DNA from: Telmatactis stephensoni
Taxonomy: Eukaryota > Cnidaria > Anthozoa > Actiniaria > Isophelliidae
Assembly: GCA_029948255.1 (NCBI GenBank)
Contig: JALIZF010001613.1
Span: 62,001 to 126,000, forward strand
Length of the DNA stretch: 64,000 bases
Direction: 5' to 3'
Shown here: piece by piece, positions 1 through 11,486 of the stretch
Layout: every line of letters starts with the position of its first letter
Numbering within the stretch: the first letter of the stretch is position 1
Notes under the pieces: model-generated
Told to the model about the DNA's origin: nothing
The model's database searches: none
Seen by the model: only the letters and a program-made list of their open reading frames with translations
Program-made: the position numbers and the translations under genes

Positions 1-1127
1 TGGAAAGGATACCCTAAGCCTAGCTACGGGTTATTTCTCATCGATCGAGCATGCATTTTGAATTCACTAGTGATAGATCCAATCAGCAGCAATATTTCAG
101 CGTGAATGAGAACTTCGAATTATAAAGAATTAAATTTTGAAACTCAAAGAATAAAGAATAACCCAGCATAAAAAAGAGGATATTGAAATTCATTTTCCTT
201 CTTCCAATAAAAGTATTTATATGCGCGGAGTCAAAAGGAATTCCTGGGTCTCATATGACGTCATTTTCAATCTCCATTGGAATTTCCATCAGCTGAAAGA
301 CAAGTTTTCAATAGAATATTCTCTGGTTGAGAGCACATGGTGGTCAAACATTGACCACCATTTGAAGCAGATAATGAGATTCAACAGCTGTTTGAAACCG
401 AGCAATTGAGGGGGTGACATATATACCTGTTTCAAAAAACACTAATAAATGTCTTTATTAAAAACATGTTCAAAATCGTTGACGTTTGTCAATCTGAATC
501 TGAGACGAAACAAATAGATTGCTTTGTGTTCAGGTCTTCTTCCGTCAACTGTCAGTGACGTAAGCTCACGCCAGTGCGAATGGATCAGGCATTCGTAGTA
601 TTTAAAAAATTAGGCGCGGTCATAATGCTGTTCAGTCCTATTAAAAATGAATTTGAAATAAAACTGATAGAAAGATTCAAAATTTTACTTCACTGTAGTT
701 TGTGATTCGAGAGCGCGTTCGAAGCCAGATCTCATTACTTGTTCCTTTCTTTTCGTGTTCCTTTAGGAACCGTTTGGGCTTCCTGGGAAATTTTATGTGA
801 AAGTGAAAGAATGAGAAGTGAAGTGAAAGAATGAGCATTCTGATTTTGAAAATTATGCCTTTTTAAAGTACGAGCGTCGACTACTAGCTCGCGCCTAAAC
901 TGATAACCAAACGAATTTTTGATTTTTATGGTTTTAATAGCTATATGAGCAAAAGAAAAAATAATCGAAAAAAATTCAAAGAATGTGACGAGTATTCGAG
1001 TTGACAAGTTATTCGAAATCGCTCATGAAATATCTAGATGGCTTCCTATTTATTTCAAAAACAACATTTTATTTCATAAATTCCTAGAGATTATTAACCA
1101 AGCGCGATGTCTGTACTAGAAAATATA
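1..1127. other. Intergenic, no gene recognised
   Basis: Only short open frames without recognisable motifs. A 40-bp block at 369-408 recurs with two mismatches at 55325-55364, so part of this stretch is a dispersed repeat. AT-rich and non-coding in appearance. Confidence 0.5.
45..74. other. Cloning-polylinker-like sequence
   Basis: Positions 60-74 read GAATTCACTAGTGAT, the EcoRI-SpeI block flanking the insert site of common T-vectors such as pGEM-T Easy. Positions 45-56 read TCGAGCATGCAT, a XhoI/SphI/NsiI block also found in TA-cloning polylinkers. The two matches lie 3 bases apart. Vector identity is from memory. Chance or a natural repeat remains possible. Confidence 0.35.
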
Positions 1128-1409
1128 TACACCTATTTCAAAAAAGGTTGTCGTATGAGAGCTCTCAAGTCAACGCGACTAGGCCGAAAAGCAGTATGGG
1201 TAGTAGCAAAACTTCACTTTCTTTTCCGCTTTGGTATTGACTTTAGCATCAGTAAGTGAGGTTCTTTAGCGTATAAGGTCAGAGCAAGCTGAATTTGAGT
1301 AATCATGTGGGATTTTTGTGGTTTGATAACTTTAGTGATTTCTTCTCATACTTTCTTTCGGGTGAGTGGCGTAGGCTTGATACCGACAACGTTTATTGAA
1401 ATAGGTGTA
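1128..1409. mobile_element. TA-flanked MITE, copy 1
   Basis: The element spans 1130-1407 and starts CACCTATTTCAAAAAAGG; its right end is the inverted counterpart TTGAAATAGGTG. TA flanks both ends (1128-1129 and 1408-1409), as for Tc1/mariner-type insertion. A related 279-bp copy sits at 57297-57575 with the same ends and the same TA flanks. No coding capacity, so non-autonomous. Confidence 0.8.
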
Positions 1410-1932
1410 TCAGACCGAGGTCTTGATCGTCAATACGGACAAAGCGCAGCGATGTCCGTACAAAAAAGACCGAGGTGTGATATTTACCCGTACAGACCGA
1501 GCAAGAGGGGTTAATTTTCATTATTTATTTCATTTATCTATGCATGTTTCAGTTCGGTTTTGGCGGGGATTCACGCGCGCGGCTCCCATTTTTCGCCTCA
1601 AATTGAAAGCGATTTGAAAGCCAGAGTCGGTGTAGTGATTTCTTCTCATACTTTCTTTCGGGTGAGTCGCGTAGGCTTCATACCGACAACGTTTATTGAA
1701 ATAGGTGTATCAGACCGAGGTCTTGATTGTCAATACGGACAAAGCGCAGCGATGTCCGTACAAAAAAGACCGAGGTGTGATATTTACCCGTACAGACCGA
1801 GCAAGAGGGGTTAATTTTCATTATTTATTTCATTTATCTATGCATGTTTCAGTTCGGTTTTGGCGGGGATTCACGCGCGCGGCTCCCATTTTTCGCCTCA
1901 AATTGAAAGCGATTTGAAAGCCAGAGTCGGTG
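1333..1932. repeat. Two tandem 300-bp repeats
   Basis: Units 1333-1632 and 1633-1932 have a period of exactly 300 bp and differ at only a few bases. Each unit holds the right end of the 1128-1409 MITE plus flanking DNA, so duplication happened after that insertion. The short open frames duplicated here (1405-1617 and 1705-1917) are identical by-products and not genes. Confidence 0.9.
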
Positions 1933-2060
1933 TGGATTAATTTGAGCTAATTTATATTGCACTTAAGCTGTTTTTCTCTGGAAACTGGATTTTCTGCGTT
2001 CATAATTTCTTGGATTACAGAGAAAACGTGTTGATGTTTTTCGAGATATTCAACTACCAG

Positions 2061-2656
2061 TAGTGCAGGCATATCGTGCACAAAAAGTGCAGAATTGTTC
2101 AGTTTTTTGCTACAAGCATGAAAATTGGCACAATGATAGAAGACAACATGCTGACTAATTCCTGATATAGCGCCACGCCCAAAAATCAATACTTCCAGTT
2201 TTACACATGTGGAATTAATTTTCACTTAAAATTAAATACAATTGTTGCATTAACTAGTTGGTTCATGAAATGTGATAATTCTTTATGAGTACTGTTCCTT
2301 CTACCTAACTGACTATAGTGCCCCACCCTATTCCTCGTACTTCCAGTTTTATGTTAATGGATTTAATTAAATTCAAAATTACTGAAAATAACCGTTTTCT
2401 ACAATGCTATCACTACCAACTAATCCAAATTGGTCTAATGATGCATGCCCTTTTCATTTCACATGCACTGCCACACCCTAAACTTAGTACTGCCAGTATA
2501 GATACATAGGAATACCTCAAGTCTCTCAAGTATCAAAATTATTCACCTTGTTTTAAAGTCAAGGAGATAGAATAATAGACGGATATGATTGAAACAACGC
2601 AATTTGCATAACATGCAACCATGGCAACGCCTTTTCAAAAGTACTTCCAGTAATAG
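2061..2656. repeat. Left arm of a long inverted repeat
   Basis: This arm is nearly identical to the reverse complement of 4482-5041, apart from an 11-base insertion near 2080. Within it a degenerate unit of about 150 bp repeats four times. Each unit has a GCCACRCCC-like block followed about 18 bases later by TACTTCCAGT (near 2190, 2338, 2488 and 2642). Arm similarity stops sharply at both ends. Confidence 0.85.
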
Positions 2657-4481
2657 TACATTGTAATTGATTATTGGGGTTACTGGAGTTTATTAATTTT
2701 GGATTATGGAAAATCTAATATTTTTTAAGGTAAGAATCTTTGACAAGGGAGAGGGCTATTGCAGTTCACTCGTAGCAATCACTGAATTTTATTAATTATT
2801 TCAATAACTTCCCAAACGAATTAATTCCATTTGCAATCGCCTCCACAATCAAACATGGCTGTGCACACAAGCTGCAATTTTGCACATTTTTATCTTGCTT
2901 ACATTTACATCTGGTCAGGTGGCTACACATTTCCAAAATCTATTGCTTAGTTTTCCCACAATTGCGTCAATTTAATCTTTTTGGTCCGCCTTTGTCTACT
3001 GCCAAGTGCGGCGCAGAGAGTAGCTGCAACGACTGACCTGGCTTGATAAGCGGTTAGTCTCTTAATGTGATTTTGGCGGAGTGCTGCAGATGGGATGCTG
3101 CCCCCATTGACTTGGCTTTTTTTTTAAAACATTTCCTTCTATAAAGTCAATAACTATTTGGCAAAAGTTAGTTTAACTGTACAGTAGTACAACAAATTGC
3201 TGCAGTAGACTGACATATATTTCCAACAGATCTTTATATACAGAATCATTCAAAGGCCGTTTAAATGTTGTTTTTACTTCTGCAAACAATACCTTCAAGT
3301 CTCCAAGGCAGAGATTTTCCCGAATATAGACATTTCATTGCAGCCCGTGAAGACAAAGAAATGAAAAGTTGAAGTTTTACTTCGAAATCGCGGGACGTTG
3401 GTGCGCAGATTCTCCAGGCCTATTCCAGGCCCTAAAATCGCCCAAAATCGCCTTAAGTTTTGAGTATCTTTGGGGATAATTTTGCTAAAATCGCCCAAAA
3501 TTATGGCGATTTTAGTGCCCGGAGTAGGCCTATTTCCAGAGCCAGAGGCTCGTGGAAAAAGCAATTGAAGATGGGCCCTTTTCTCCCGCTCTCCACCGAT
3601 GCTCCATTTTAAGGGTATTTACAGTATATTAAAGCTACACGCAAAGAACAGAAGTCGAAACAAGGATAGGAAGTCACTGATATTCGATGGGGATCAAACT
3701 TGGGACCTCTCGCACTAACAAACTGTGCAATCCTTGCTCCTAAAAGTCGTGGAAGCCATGGAAAGCAGGAAGTGCAGCTGCTTTGCTAGGGCCTAGTGCT
3801 CTGAAAACTTCAAGAACTGCAATATCACAATCCTTACAAATGAAAAGAAAAGCCTTGAGTCTGATTCCTCTTAAGTGCATGCTGCCAATCCAGTGAATTC
3901 CCGTTCTACATCACATGCTAATCCTTGTCCAAAAGAAGAAATCAAGTGTATGTTTCCAGGCAACTTGATGACTTTCATTTGCAAATTTCAACTAAAAGTA
4001 AAAAGCTCTCAAAAACCTAAGGAATCCAGCGAATTCCCGTTCAACACTAATTTTTCTCCAACAGAAGAAATCAAGTGTTTCTTGTTGGGCAATATGATGG
4101 ATTTGCAAATTTCAGCAAAAAATAAAAAAAGCTCAATACCCTAAGGAATATTTCCCAGTTCTACACGCTTTGGTTGACCATGGCTTTGTTAACTTCTAGA
4201 TATGGTCTGTGATTTGAGGCTATCAGTGCCACAATATTCGCTCCAGATTACATCAACCCTGGAGACATTCTGTATTAAACTGGGTCTTCACAGTCATGTG
4301 TAATTGATCAGGCTATTGTGAACGGGTTTTCTTTATGTGGAAAATTATAAAATAGTGAGAATTATTGATTGTTACGAGGGAAGTGCAATAACAGTGGCCT
4401 TTATGCAGGAATCCCTACAGAAAGATGTCAGATTGCCATATACCCAAACCTAATTCCAGATCATCAATTCCAAAGTATTAT
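2657..4481. other. Loop between inverted-repeat arms
   Basis: 1.8 kb without a recognised gene. Positions about 3889-4018 and 4019-4146 are two diverged tandem copies of about 130 bp sharing AGAAGAAATCAAGTGT. The frames at 3295-3564 and 3875-4144 show no domain. Confidence 0.5.
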
Positions 4482-5041
4482 TACTGGAAGTACTTTTGAA
4501 AAGGCGTTGCCATGGTTGCATGTTATGCAAATTGCGTTGTTTCATCTCCTTGACTTTAAAACAAGGTGAATAATTTTGATACTTGAGAGACTTGAGGTAT
4601 TCCTATGTATCTATACTGGCAGTACTAAGTTTAGGGTGTGGCAGTGCATGTGAAATGAAAAGGGCATGCATCATTAGACCAATTTGGATTAGTTGGTAGT
4701 GATAGCATTGTAGAAAACGGTTATTTTCAGTAATTTTGAATTTAATTAAATCCATTAACATAAAACTGGAAGTACGAGGAATAGGGTGGGGCACTATAGT
4801 CAGTTAGGTAGAAGGAACAGTACTCATAAAGAATTATCACATTTCATGAACCAACTAGTTAATACAACAATTGTATTTAATTTTAAGTGAAAATTAATTC
4901 CACATGTGTAAAACTGGAAGTATTGATTTTTGGGCGTGGCGCTATATCAGGAATTAGTCAGCATGTTGTCTTCTATCATTGTGCCAATTTTCATGCTTGT
5001 AGCAAAAAACTGAACAATTCTGCACGATATGCCTGCACTAC
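4482..5041. repeat. Right arm of a long inverted repeat
   Basis: Reverse-complement partner of 2061-2656; the open frame at 4603-4794 (minus) is residue-for-residue the same as 2318-2509 (plus). Just outside both arms, reading outward, a frame begins with Met-Pro-Ala-Leu and then differs completely (left 2061 downward, right 5029 upward), as if two genes or element ends share a duplicated leader. Confidence 0.85.
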
Positions 5042-7005
5042 AGCAAGTGAAGAAGCCATTAGTCCTTTCCGACGAAGAAGAAAGCTCTATCGTACGAATA
5101 GCACCATCTGCCATTGCTAACTTTATAAGTTGTTTCCAAAATTGAACCGATTTTGTTTCCACGAAAAAGCTGAGCAGGCTGTTGGAGACCTGGAAATTAT
5201 CTCGGCTTTTTTTATGACAGTGGACATGCTGCATGGACTACAAAGACTGAGATAATGTTTCAGGGATTCAGTTGTCAGTTGTCTTCTTATATCTGATTGG
5301 AAAAGTGTTTTGACTCAACTGGACTCAAAACTCGGTAAGTGTGCATTTTGTACCACGTTCAGAGCACCTTTTATATCAAGAAATCTGTGCTGTTTTCGGG
5401 CTTCCTGTGGTAAACAATCCGAGGGTCCCTGTTTCTACACTGTCCCAGTCCTTTTTCGGTCAAAATCAAGATGGCTGACAGTTGGTTAGCATGTTTTCAC
5501 TCGAATGGCTGTAAATTTGGATAGAATTTTCGAAGAAAGTCGCTTTTTTCGTGATGAAAATTTATTCCAACTTCCAATATGGTAAGTACAAATTTCCTTA
5601 TATGGAAGAAGGAGCTCGTGCGAAAACACAACATTTTTATAAGACATTTGTTGGACCGAGTACAATTTCAAAATGATTTCGATGACATGGAGTTATATGC
5701 TAACAGAACAGTCTGAAGTGAAGTGTTTCTAACTCTTCATCTTGTACAAAAAGTAAATTTTTTAAAGCAACTTCGAAATACTGTTGTTTTGTCTCAAAAT
5801 TATTAGCAGATTTATCCGGATCCAACATTTGTCATATGACCCGCTACTTTTATCTCTGAAAGTTTACTTTTTATGCAACTGATGATTTATTTTTCATATT
5901 GATAATGGTTTCCTTTTTAACAGTAGTTTTGAAGCAAACAGAAAACTACAAAAACGTTTTCGCTTATATATATATAAATCTAATGCCACTTTCAAGCTTA
6001 CACACTAGAATAACTCCAAAATGTTGTTAACCGTTATAAAATGTAAATCATACCGAGGTGTAGCCTGATAAGTGATGATAAAATGGCGTTCATAAATCCG
6101 ATAATTCGCTTGTAATTCGCGTATAAAAAATTACTGTAGACTGTGATGTTTCACCCAACGATACTTTAAAACGTCTTCTTCAAAAAGTTGTTGTTTTTGC
6201 TGTTGTTGTTGTTGTTGTGTACTCGGTTTCATTGGTTTTGAAACTATCGCGCTAAAGTCAACAGATCGAGCTTCAGGACTACCTTGTTTTGTTAAGAACT
6301 AGTATTTCATAACAATATGTTAATTACTTCTTTTTTGTAAACTGTTCTTACTCAGAGCTGGTCATCAAACTTTAAAAGAAATTGCTTGTCGAACGACGCC
6401 GGTACATCGCCCGAAACAATTTGAATATCCTCCACAGTTTGTCGGCCCATTTTTGTTTCCAAAATGCCGTGTAGGAGTTCCATGTTCTTTCAAACTGTCC
6501 TTTGGTTTTCTTATTCATAAAAGACCTCATATAAACTCCATTTAAAACTGCTGCTACATGATGCTCCAATAGTACGTGCCGACAATAGTCCCGACTTTCG
6601 CGCCAATGACATAGTTCCCGTATGATCATTATTCACTGAGTCGTACGTCCAATCAAAACCCACGTACGACGTCTTCTCACTAGTGAAATATAATCGATTG
6701 CTGAGACAAAAAAACAGAACGATATTTACTTCACTTTCACCGCTGTGAGTAAATCTCTTATTGATAGTTGGACCATTTCCATGTTAATGGTCCAACTTCT
6801 GTATTTTGTACGAACCCGAGAGCTAAAAACAAGCAAATTTCCTTGTTTTAATAGCATAAAAACAGTAAAAAATATGGAAGTTTTAAGAAACTTTAAATAT
6901 ACTTTTAAAAGATTTTGTCATAAATAAAGTTTTCACTGACATCAGTGTTGAATTTCTATGTCCCTGAATCTCGATGTCGGCGATTTTGTACAGTAGTTTG
7001 AAAAT
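5042..7005. other. Mostly non-coding; one unassigned frame
   Basis: Nothing recognised. Minus-strand 6372-6629 (85 residues, rich in Arg, Trp and His) has protein-like composition but no motif I can place. At 5029-5130 (plus) a short frame with an acidic DEEE run follows the inverted-repeat arm. Either could be a relic exon of a transposon gene. Confidence 0.3.
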
Positions 7006-7009
7006 ATAG

Positions 7010-7284
7010 TCAATTGAAGAAACGTCGGGTCTAAAAACATAGAAGCTGAGGCCGAAATGGTGCATGGGATGTCAATAATAATATTTTGATTTATTCATAT
7101 AAGCCGTGCAACCGATAAAAAATCGAAGCCAAACGGCCCGCCAACCCAGGTCCTGAACACGCTTTTGGCATTTTGCATAAGCGTAAAATGAATAGATTAG
7201 AATATTATTATTGACATGCCAAGCACCATTTCGGTCTCAGCTTCTATGTTCTATGTTTTTAGACTAGACAACGTTTTTTCAATT
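7010..7284. mobile_element. Foldback MITE
   Basis: Arms 7010-7085 and 7200-7284 are imperfect reverse complements that share CAATTGAAGAAACG at the outer end and CATAGAAGCTGAGGCC inside. The interior of about 115 bp is non-coding. Target-site duplication not clear. Confidence 0.6.
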
Positions 7285-8230
7285 GACACTACTAAAACTA
7301 GATTCCTATGATGGCGAATCTAAGTTAGTTGTGCTAAATGTAGTCACGAGTTATACATCCAACTGTGAAGTGGATGTCCACGTTGTATACGTTATAAACA
7401 CGATTCGTTGTATCATAGGGTGAACTAGCTTTGAAAATCGCAAGGATCCCTCCAGTATTTGTCATTTTGTCGGCGTTGTCTTAGCTTAAAATATCTTTAC
7501 TGCGACGAAATCGCAGATTTTATGTGTGCGTGTGATTGTTTTGTTTTTGTGCGTGTGATTGTACAAAGTATTTATTTTTTATATATATAAATACCGAATG
7601 TATATATACATATACCTATAATAATCTATTTATACAAAATCATTTATGTAAATCAGTTCCGACCCAATACAAGTTCGAATTTCAATTAAAATGCAATCCA
7701 ACTTAGCTCTTTTGTTTTTGTTGTTGTTGTTTGTTTGTTTTGTTTGTTTTGTTTTTGTTTTTAAGACGGTTCCCCTGAACATTTGATTTCTTATATTATT
7801 ACGTAGCATGGCTGTGGATACGTAATTTTTGTTGCTGTTGTTGTTGTTGGCAACAAATGGTTGTGGCTGTGGATACGTAATTGTTGTTGTTGCTGTTGTT
7901 GTTGTTGTTGTTGTTGTTGTTTGGAACAAATGCATGGCCGATCGTCTATCAAGCTGTTTTCTTTTCTCACGTTTTTCTTCTTTTTTCCTTCCTTTCCTTT
8001 TGTTCTTGCTATGTCTTCTCCTTAACTTTCCCTTTTATTCACCTCCCATCCACACTAAAACAGATAATTCCTCATCTTAATTTCTTCTATTTCTTCTTTA
8101 TTATTCTTATTCAGTCTAACTTGAACGATAGGTGTCTACAAATTTCCCTAATGTCTTCTGTAAAGTGTATATAGTATACGTACATACGATCATTATCGAG
8201 ACATGATCGTTATCAGGTTTTCTTTACATT
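7285..8230. other. Downstream of the GPCR gene, no gene seen
   Basis: AT-rich and microsatellite-rich. Pyrimidine runs near 7975-8110 lie within 250 bases past the GPCR stop codon and may belong to its 3' flank. No clear polyadenylation signal assigned. Confidence 0.4.
7829..7922. repeat. TTG/CTG microsatellite, tandemly duplicated
   Basis: Two copies of a block ending GGCTGTGGATACGTAATT are each followed by TTG repeats interspersed with CTG. The apparent poly-Leu and poly-Thr frames on both strands are products of the repeat. Confidence 0.9.
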
Positions 8231-9265
8231 TTATTCGATTCCATTACTGTTCGATCGGAATAGATTGAGTGGTACAGTTTTCCTCAGGTATTGTCGATAA
8301 TTATCGCTGAAGATGAGGCAAATAATTGGATTGGTGAAGAAACTTAAGTACGAAATAAGAACTGTACTATTAATGAGGAGGTCGAGATAAGGCCCTACCG
8401 CAGTTGGAATATCTCCTTTCCACACAAGTAATTCCAATAAAAGGACAGCATGAAATGGAATCCAGCAAGTAAAAAAACACGCCACGATTGTAAACGACAT
8501 CTTGATTATCGCTGCGTTTTCTTTTCTTCTCGTCTTTTCAAAGTACGTCGATTGCAGCTCGGGTACCGGTTTCTGTCCTTTTAGGCTACAAGCAATGGCT
8601 AGATACAGTGATGCAATAATGATGAACGGTACGATGAAATAAACAGTGAGAGTTGTTAGGTATAAGGTGATTCCTGCCTTGGTTGCGTCAAAACTTGTTG
8701 GCCAACTTCTACTGCATATGTTAACGCCAAAGAAGGAGATCAGTTGGAAGGTGAACAAGTCGATCGCAAACATTGCTGTCACAATAAACCAGATCACGGG
8801 AATGGCTCTACGACTTTTGAGGAATCGTGGAATCGGTTTCATTGGGAAAACGACAGCAAAGAAACGATCTAATGCGATAGCCACGTTACTTAGAATGGAC
8901 ACAGCGATGCAAACATCTCTAACAAATGCACAAGCCTTGCAAAGGATATTTCCCAAAATTCCTGCAACTGTCCATTCAAAGGAAAGTTTATAAATCATCG
9001 AGAGACGTAAAGGTATAGTGAAGATAGAGCAAACGATGTCGGACGATGCCATGTTGACGATGAGATAATTGACTGTAGAATGCATTTGTTTGTTACGAAG
9101 AACGATAGCAATGATGTACGCATTGCCAACAACCGACAACAGAAGCACCAAGCTGAATGAAACATAGAAAGCAATCCTTGCACTTTCTGGAATGGCGATT
9201 ACCCATGGCGAAGCGTTCGGGGCAAACGTTTCATTCACAAGACTTGAGTTTTTCGAATTGTCCAT
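8231..9265 (-). CDS. Rhodopsin-class (class A) G-protein-coupled receptor
   Basis: A single uninterrupted frame of 344 residues from ATG at 9265 to TAA at 8231 encodes a seven-helix plasma-membrane receptor. Class A landmarks are all visible: GN at 47-48 (helix 1), Asp76 (helix 2), Cys109 and Cys184 for the extracellular disulfide, Asp-Arg-Phe at 133-135 ending helix 3, Trp159 (helix 4), Pro213 (helix 5) and Cys-Trp-Ile-Pro at 267-270 (helix 6). Three N-glycosylation sequons lie in the short N terminus (Asn6, Asn11, Asn17). Helix 7 has Asn312-Pro313 but the usual Tyr of NPxxY is Cys316. The layout resembles peptide or amine receptors; the ligand cannot be named. The gene is intronless, common for cnidarian GPCRs, and looks intact. 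Confidence 0.93.
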   Translation of the reverse strand: MDNSKNSSLVNETFAPNASPWVIAIPESARIAFYVSFSLVLLLSVVGNAYIIAIVLRNKQMHSTVNYLIVNMASSDIVCSIFTIPLRLSMIYKLSFEWTVAGILGNILCKACAFVRDVCIAVSILSNVAIALDRFFAVVFPMKPIPRFLKSRRAIPVIWFIVTAMFAIDLFTFQLISFFGVNICSRSWPTSFDATKAGITLYLTTLTVYFIVPFIIIASLYLAIACSLKGQKPVPELQSTYFEKTRRKENAAIIKMSFTIVACFFTCWIPFHAVLLLELLVWKGDIPTAVGPYLDLLINSTVLISYLSFFTNPIICLIFSDNYRQYLRKTVPLNLFRSNSNGIE

Positions 9266-10185
9266 TACTCGACACCGACTTAACTTTAAACTCAGTGGTG
9301 AAGGCGTTCTTTAAATGCAGCGATAGTCATCCAAATCATCACTTTATCATAAATGGCCTCACTAAACATACTGAAAAAAAAGTTCCATTAAACGCTTATC
9401 TGTGTGTTCCTATGAAGTCAAATAAGATCAATAACATATATTACTGACATATTCATGTCTTGCATTGAACTTTGAATTGAACGCCAACTAAACATGTTTC
9501 AGTTAAACTTGACTGCCTTGAGAACTAATATTTATCGGGTGTTCGTAGTCATTGATAATCAGTCATTTGTAAGGAAACTTGTTCACTGATTTGGCGGAAC
9601 GATTTAGATTATACGATATATAATTTTGGATTCTAGTCAGACTATGGCAGCGGTGACATCAGAACAAAGATGAGTTAGCAACAGCTAGCTAGACTGTTCT
9701 GATGAGATCACGAAAATCTATATCTTCAGAAAATTAATTCTAGATTTCCATTTGGGCTCATATGAATAACAGGTGAAAGGTTTTCAGTGAGTTTCCGTTC
9801 ATCAAACTGTTTACACATTAGGAGCTAGGCTATGTTAACATTGCGATAAAGTTTGTCCATTATCGAGAAAGAATAGAATGAGATCATATATTACGACAAT
9901 GTTTTCTTTGAACTGCGGAAAGAAGGTGTACGTATTGGAACACAATAGAAGATCATGACGCACGATGATGTTTTCTTTCATCATCGAAACAGGGTTGATA
10001 TAAAAACAATTTGGATCCGTTAGCTTTATCAGATGATAAAATATTTTAGTTTCTACTAAATTTCAGAACACTTGCTACAATAGACCTTTTTTGAGTTTGA
10101 TTATACCGCTGAAAACTAGACCAAATTTTCCAAAATACCAGCGAGAAAAAAACATATTTTTTACAAATTCTCTACGTACTTTCAC
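9266..10185. other. Upstream of the GPCR gene
   Basis: No second gene or recognisable repeat. Presumably holds the receptor promoter and 5' untranslated region. I see no confident TATA box or initiator. Confidence 0.4.
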
Positions 10186-10370
10186 ATAATCATAATGTCT
10201 TCTGTTTTTTGTTTTGTTTTTTGTTTTGTTTTGTTTTTTTTTTGGGGGGGGGGGGGAGAGGGGAGTAGTTATTGTAATTCAAATTTGTTTGATTTGAATT
10301 ACAGTTTGTTTGATTTGAATTATTACAACAGCTACCCCCAAAAAACAGAAGGCGCCGTGATTATGGTTAT
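10186..10370. mobile_element. MITE-like inverted-repeat element with T/G run
   Basis: Left end ATAATCATAATG followed by CTTCTGTTTTTTG is matched in inverse at 10346-10370. The core holds a shorter inverted repeat based on TTTGATTTGAATTA. A run of T followed by 14 G (10227-10256) sits inside and could form a quadruplex. Confidence 0.5.
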
Positions 10371-10390
10371 TCCCTACACTCTCACATGTC

Positions 10391-10616
10391 CATAATGCCT
10401 TGGGCCTTGGGGGCAACTAGCATTTAGATAAACGCTTTTTTAAAACAAAACTTGTTAAAATTGTACTGTGTCTGCAAGAGGTTTTTTGACTTGTTTTGAG
10501 TTTTGGTTTTGTCATCATGTAAACATTTTTATCAGATTTTAGGCTGCTTTGTCATTGACACCATTTTGTTTGTTTTGCATAATAATAGTTGCCCCCAAAA
10601 ACAAAAGGCATTATGG
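10391..10616. mobile_element. MITE, 226 bp
   Basis: The ends CATAATGCCTT and the inner GGGGGCAACTA are inverted at the right end (10587-10616). It resembles the neighbouring 10186-10370 element, so the two are probably related copies inserted side by side. Non-coding. Confidence 0.6.
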
Positions 10617-11230
10617 GGTATGTGAAGGTAGTGAATTGTGGAAGTGGAGAATAAGAGCAAAACCTACATTGACTTTATTCCTATGGGTCTTTGGCTTGAA
10701 AAGGAGACTAACCCTGCATAAATGTTACCTTTTGTCAAAAAGCTCAGCGGTCTCTAGCACATGGAAACTGGAGCATTCTGGTAAGCTCATGAATATCAGG
10801 GTTTACTGAAATCACAACGGAAATCACAACGGAAAACCTTGAGAGAAAAGAAAAAAAAGAAGGAAAACAATGAATGAAAACGAAAATTTGTAACGATAGA
10901 AATTGTAACAAAACTGCGACCTAATGTCTCGTGATCATCACAATAAATATTTGAATTAAGAGAGGGGGTCCCTAATTTTCGAAGTTTGAGTTGAAAACGC
11001 CAAAACGTCGAAACTCTGTTAGTCACATCAGGATATAGGTCTAGGGCAACTATTATCAAAAATAATATTTTGAGTTTCAAGTTCTTATTTTTGGGGGGTA
11101 AGCGAAAGCACATTTCGATTTGGGGCCTCTTGAGCCGCTTTTAGAGCACTTTTGACCAGTTCACTTCAAAGGTTGCATAAAAATCAACAACTAAACTCAT
11201 GAAAATACGAAATGATATCCTGAACAACTA

Positions 11231-11484
11231 CAATCATTGCCAGAACGGTTGGCACGATTTGTCATTATAGCGCGCGCAATGCATTTTTCTGTTATTTATG
11301 GCCCCCCCTCCCCCCCTTTCAATGTTGGAGTGCACCTACCAGCCTAAACTCAGTCAAGCACACTCTAAAGCACCCATCAACATTGATAAGGGGGGCGGGG
11401 GATGCACATATACAATCACAAAGTGCATTATATAATGAGTCCCTAACATTTTCACATCGGACCAACGCTTTTTGGCAATGATTG
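11231..11484 (+). mobile_element. 254-bp TA-flanked MITE, left copy
   Basis: Ends CAATCATTGCCA and TGGCAATGATTG are inverted repeats, with TA on each side, as in Tc1/mariner-type elements. The interior contains C and G runs and no frame. Confidence 0.9.
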
Positions 11485-11486
11485 TA

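Noticed and set aside
7630..8174. Poly-Thr and poly-Leu proteins
   Set aside because: Artefacts of the TTG microsatellite.
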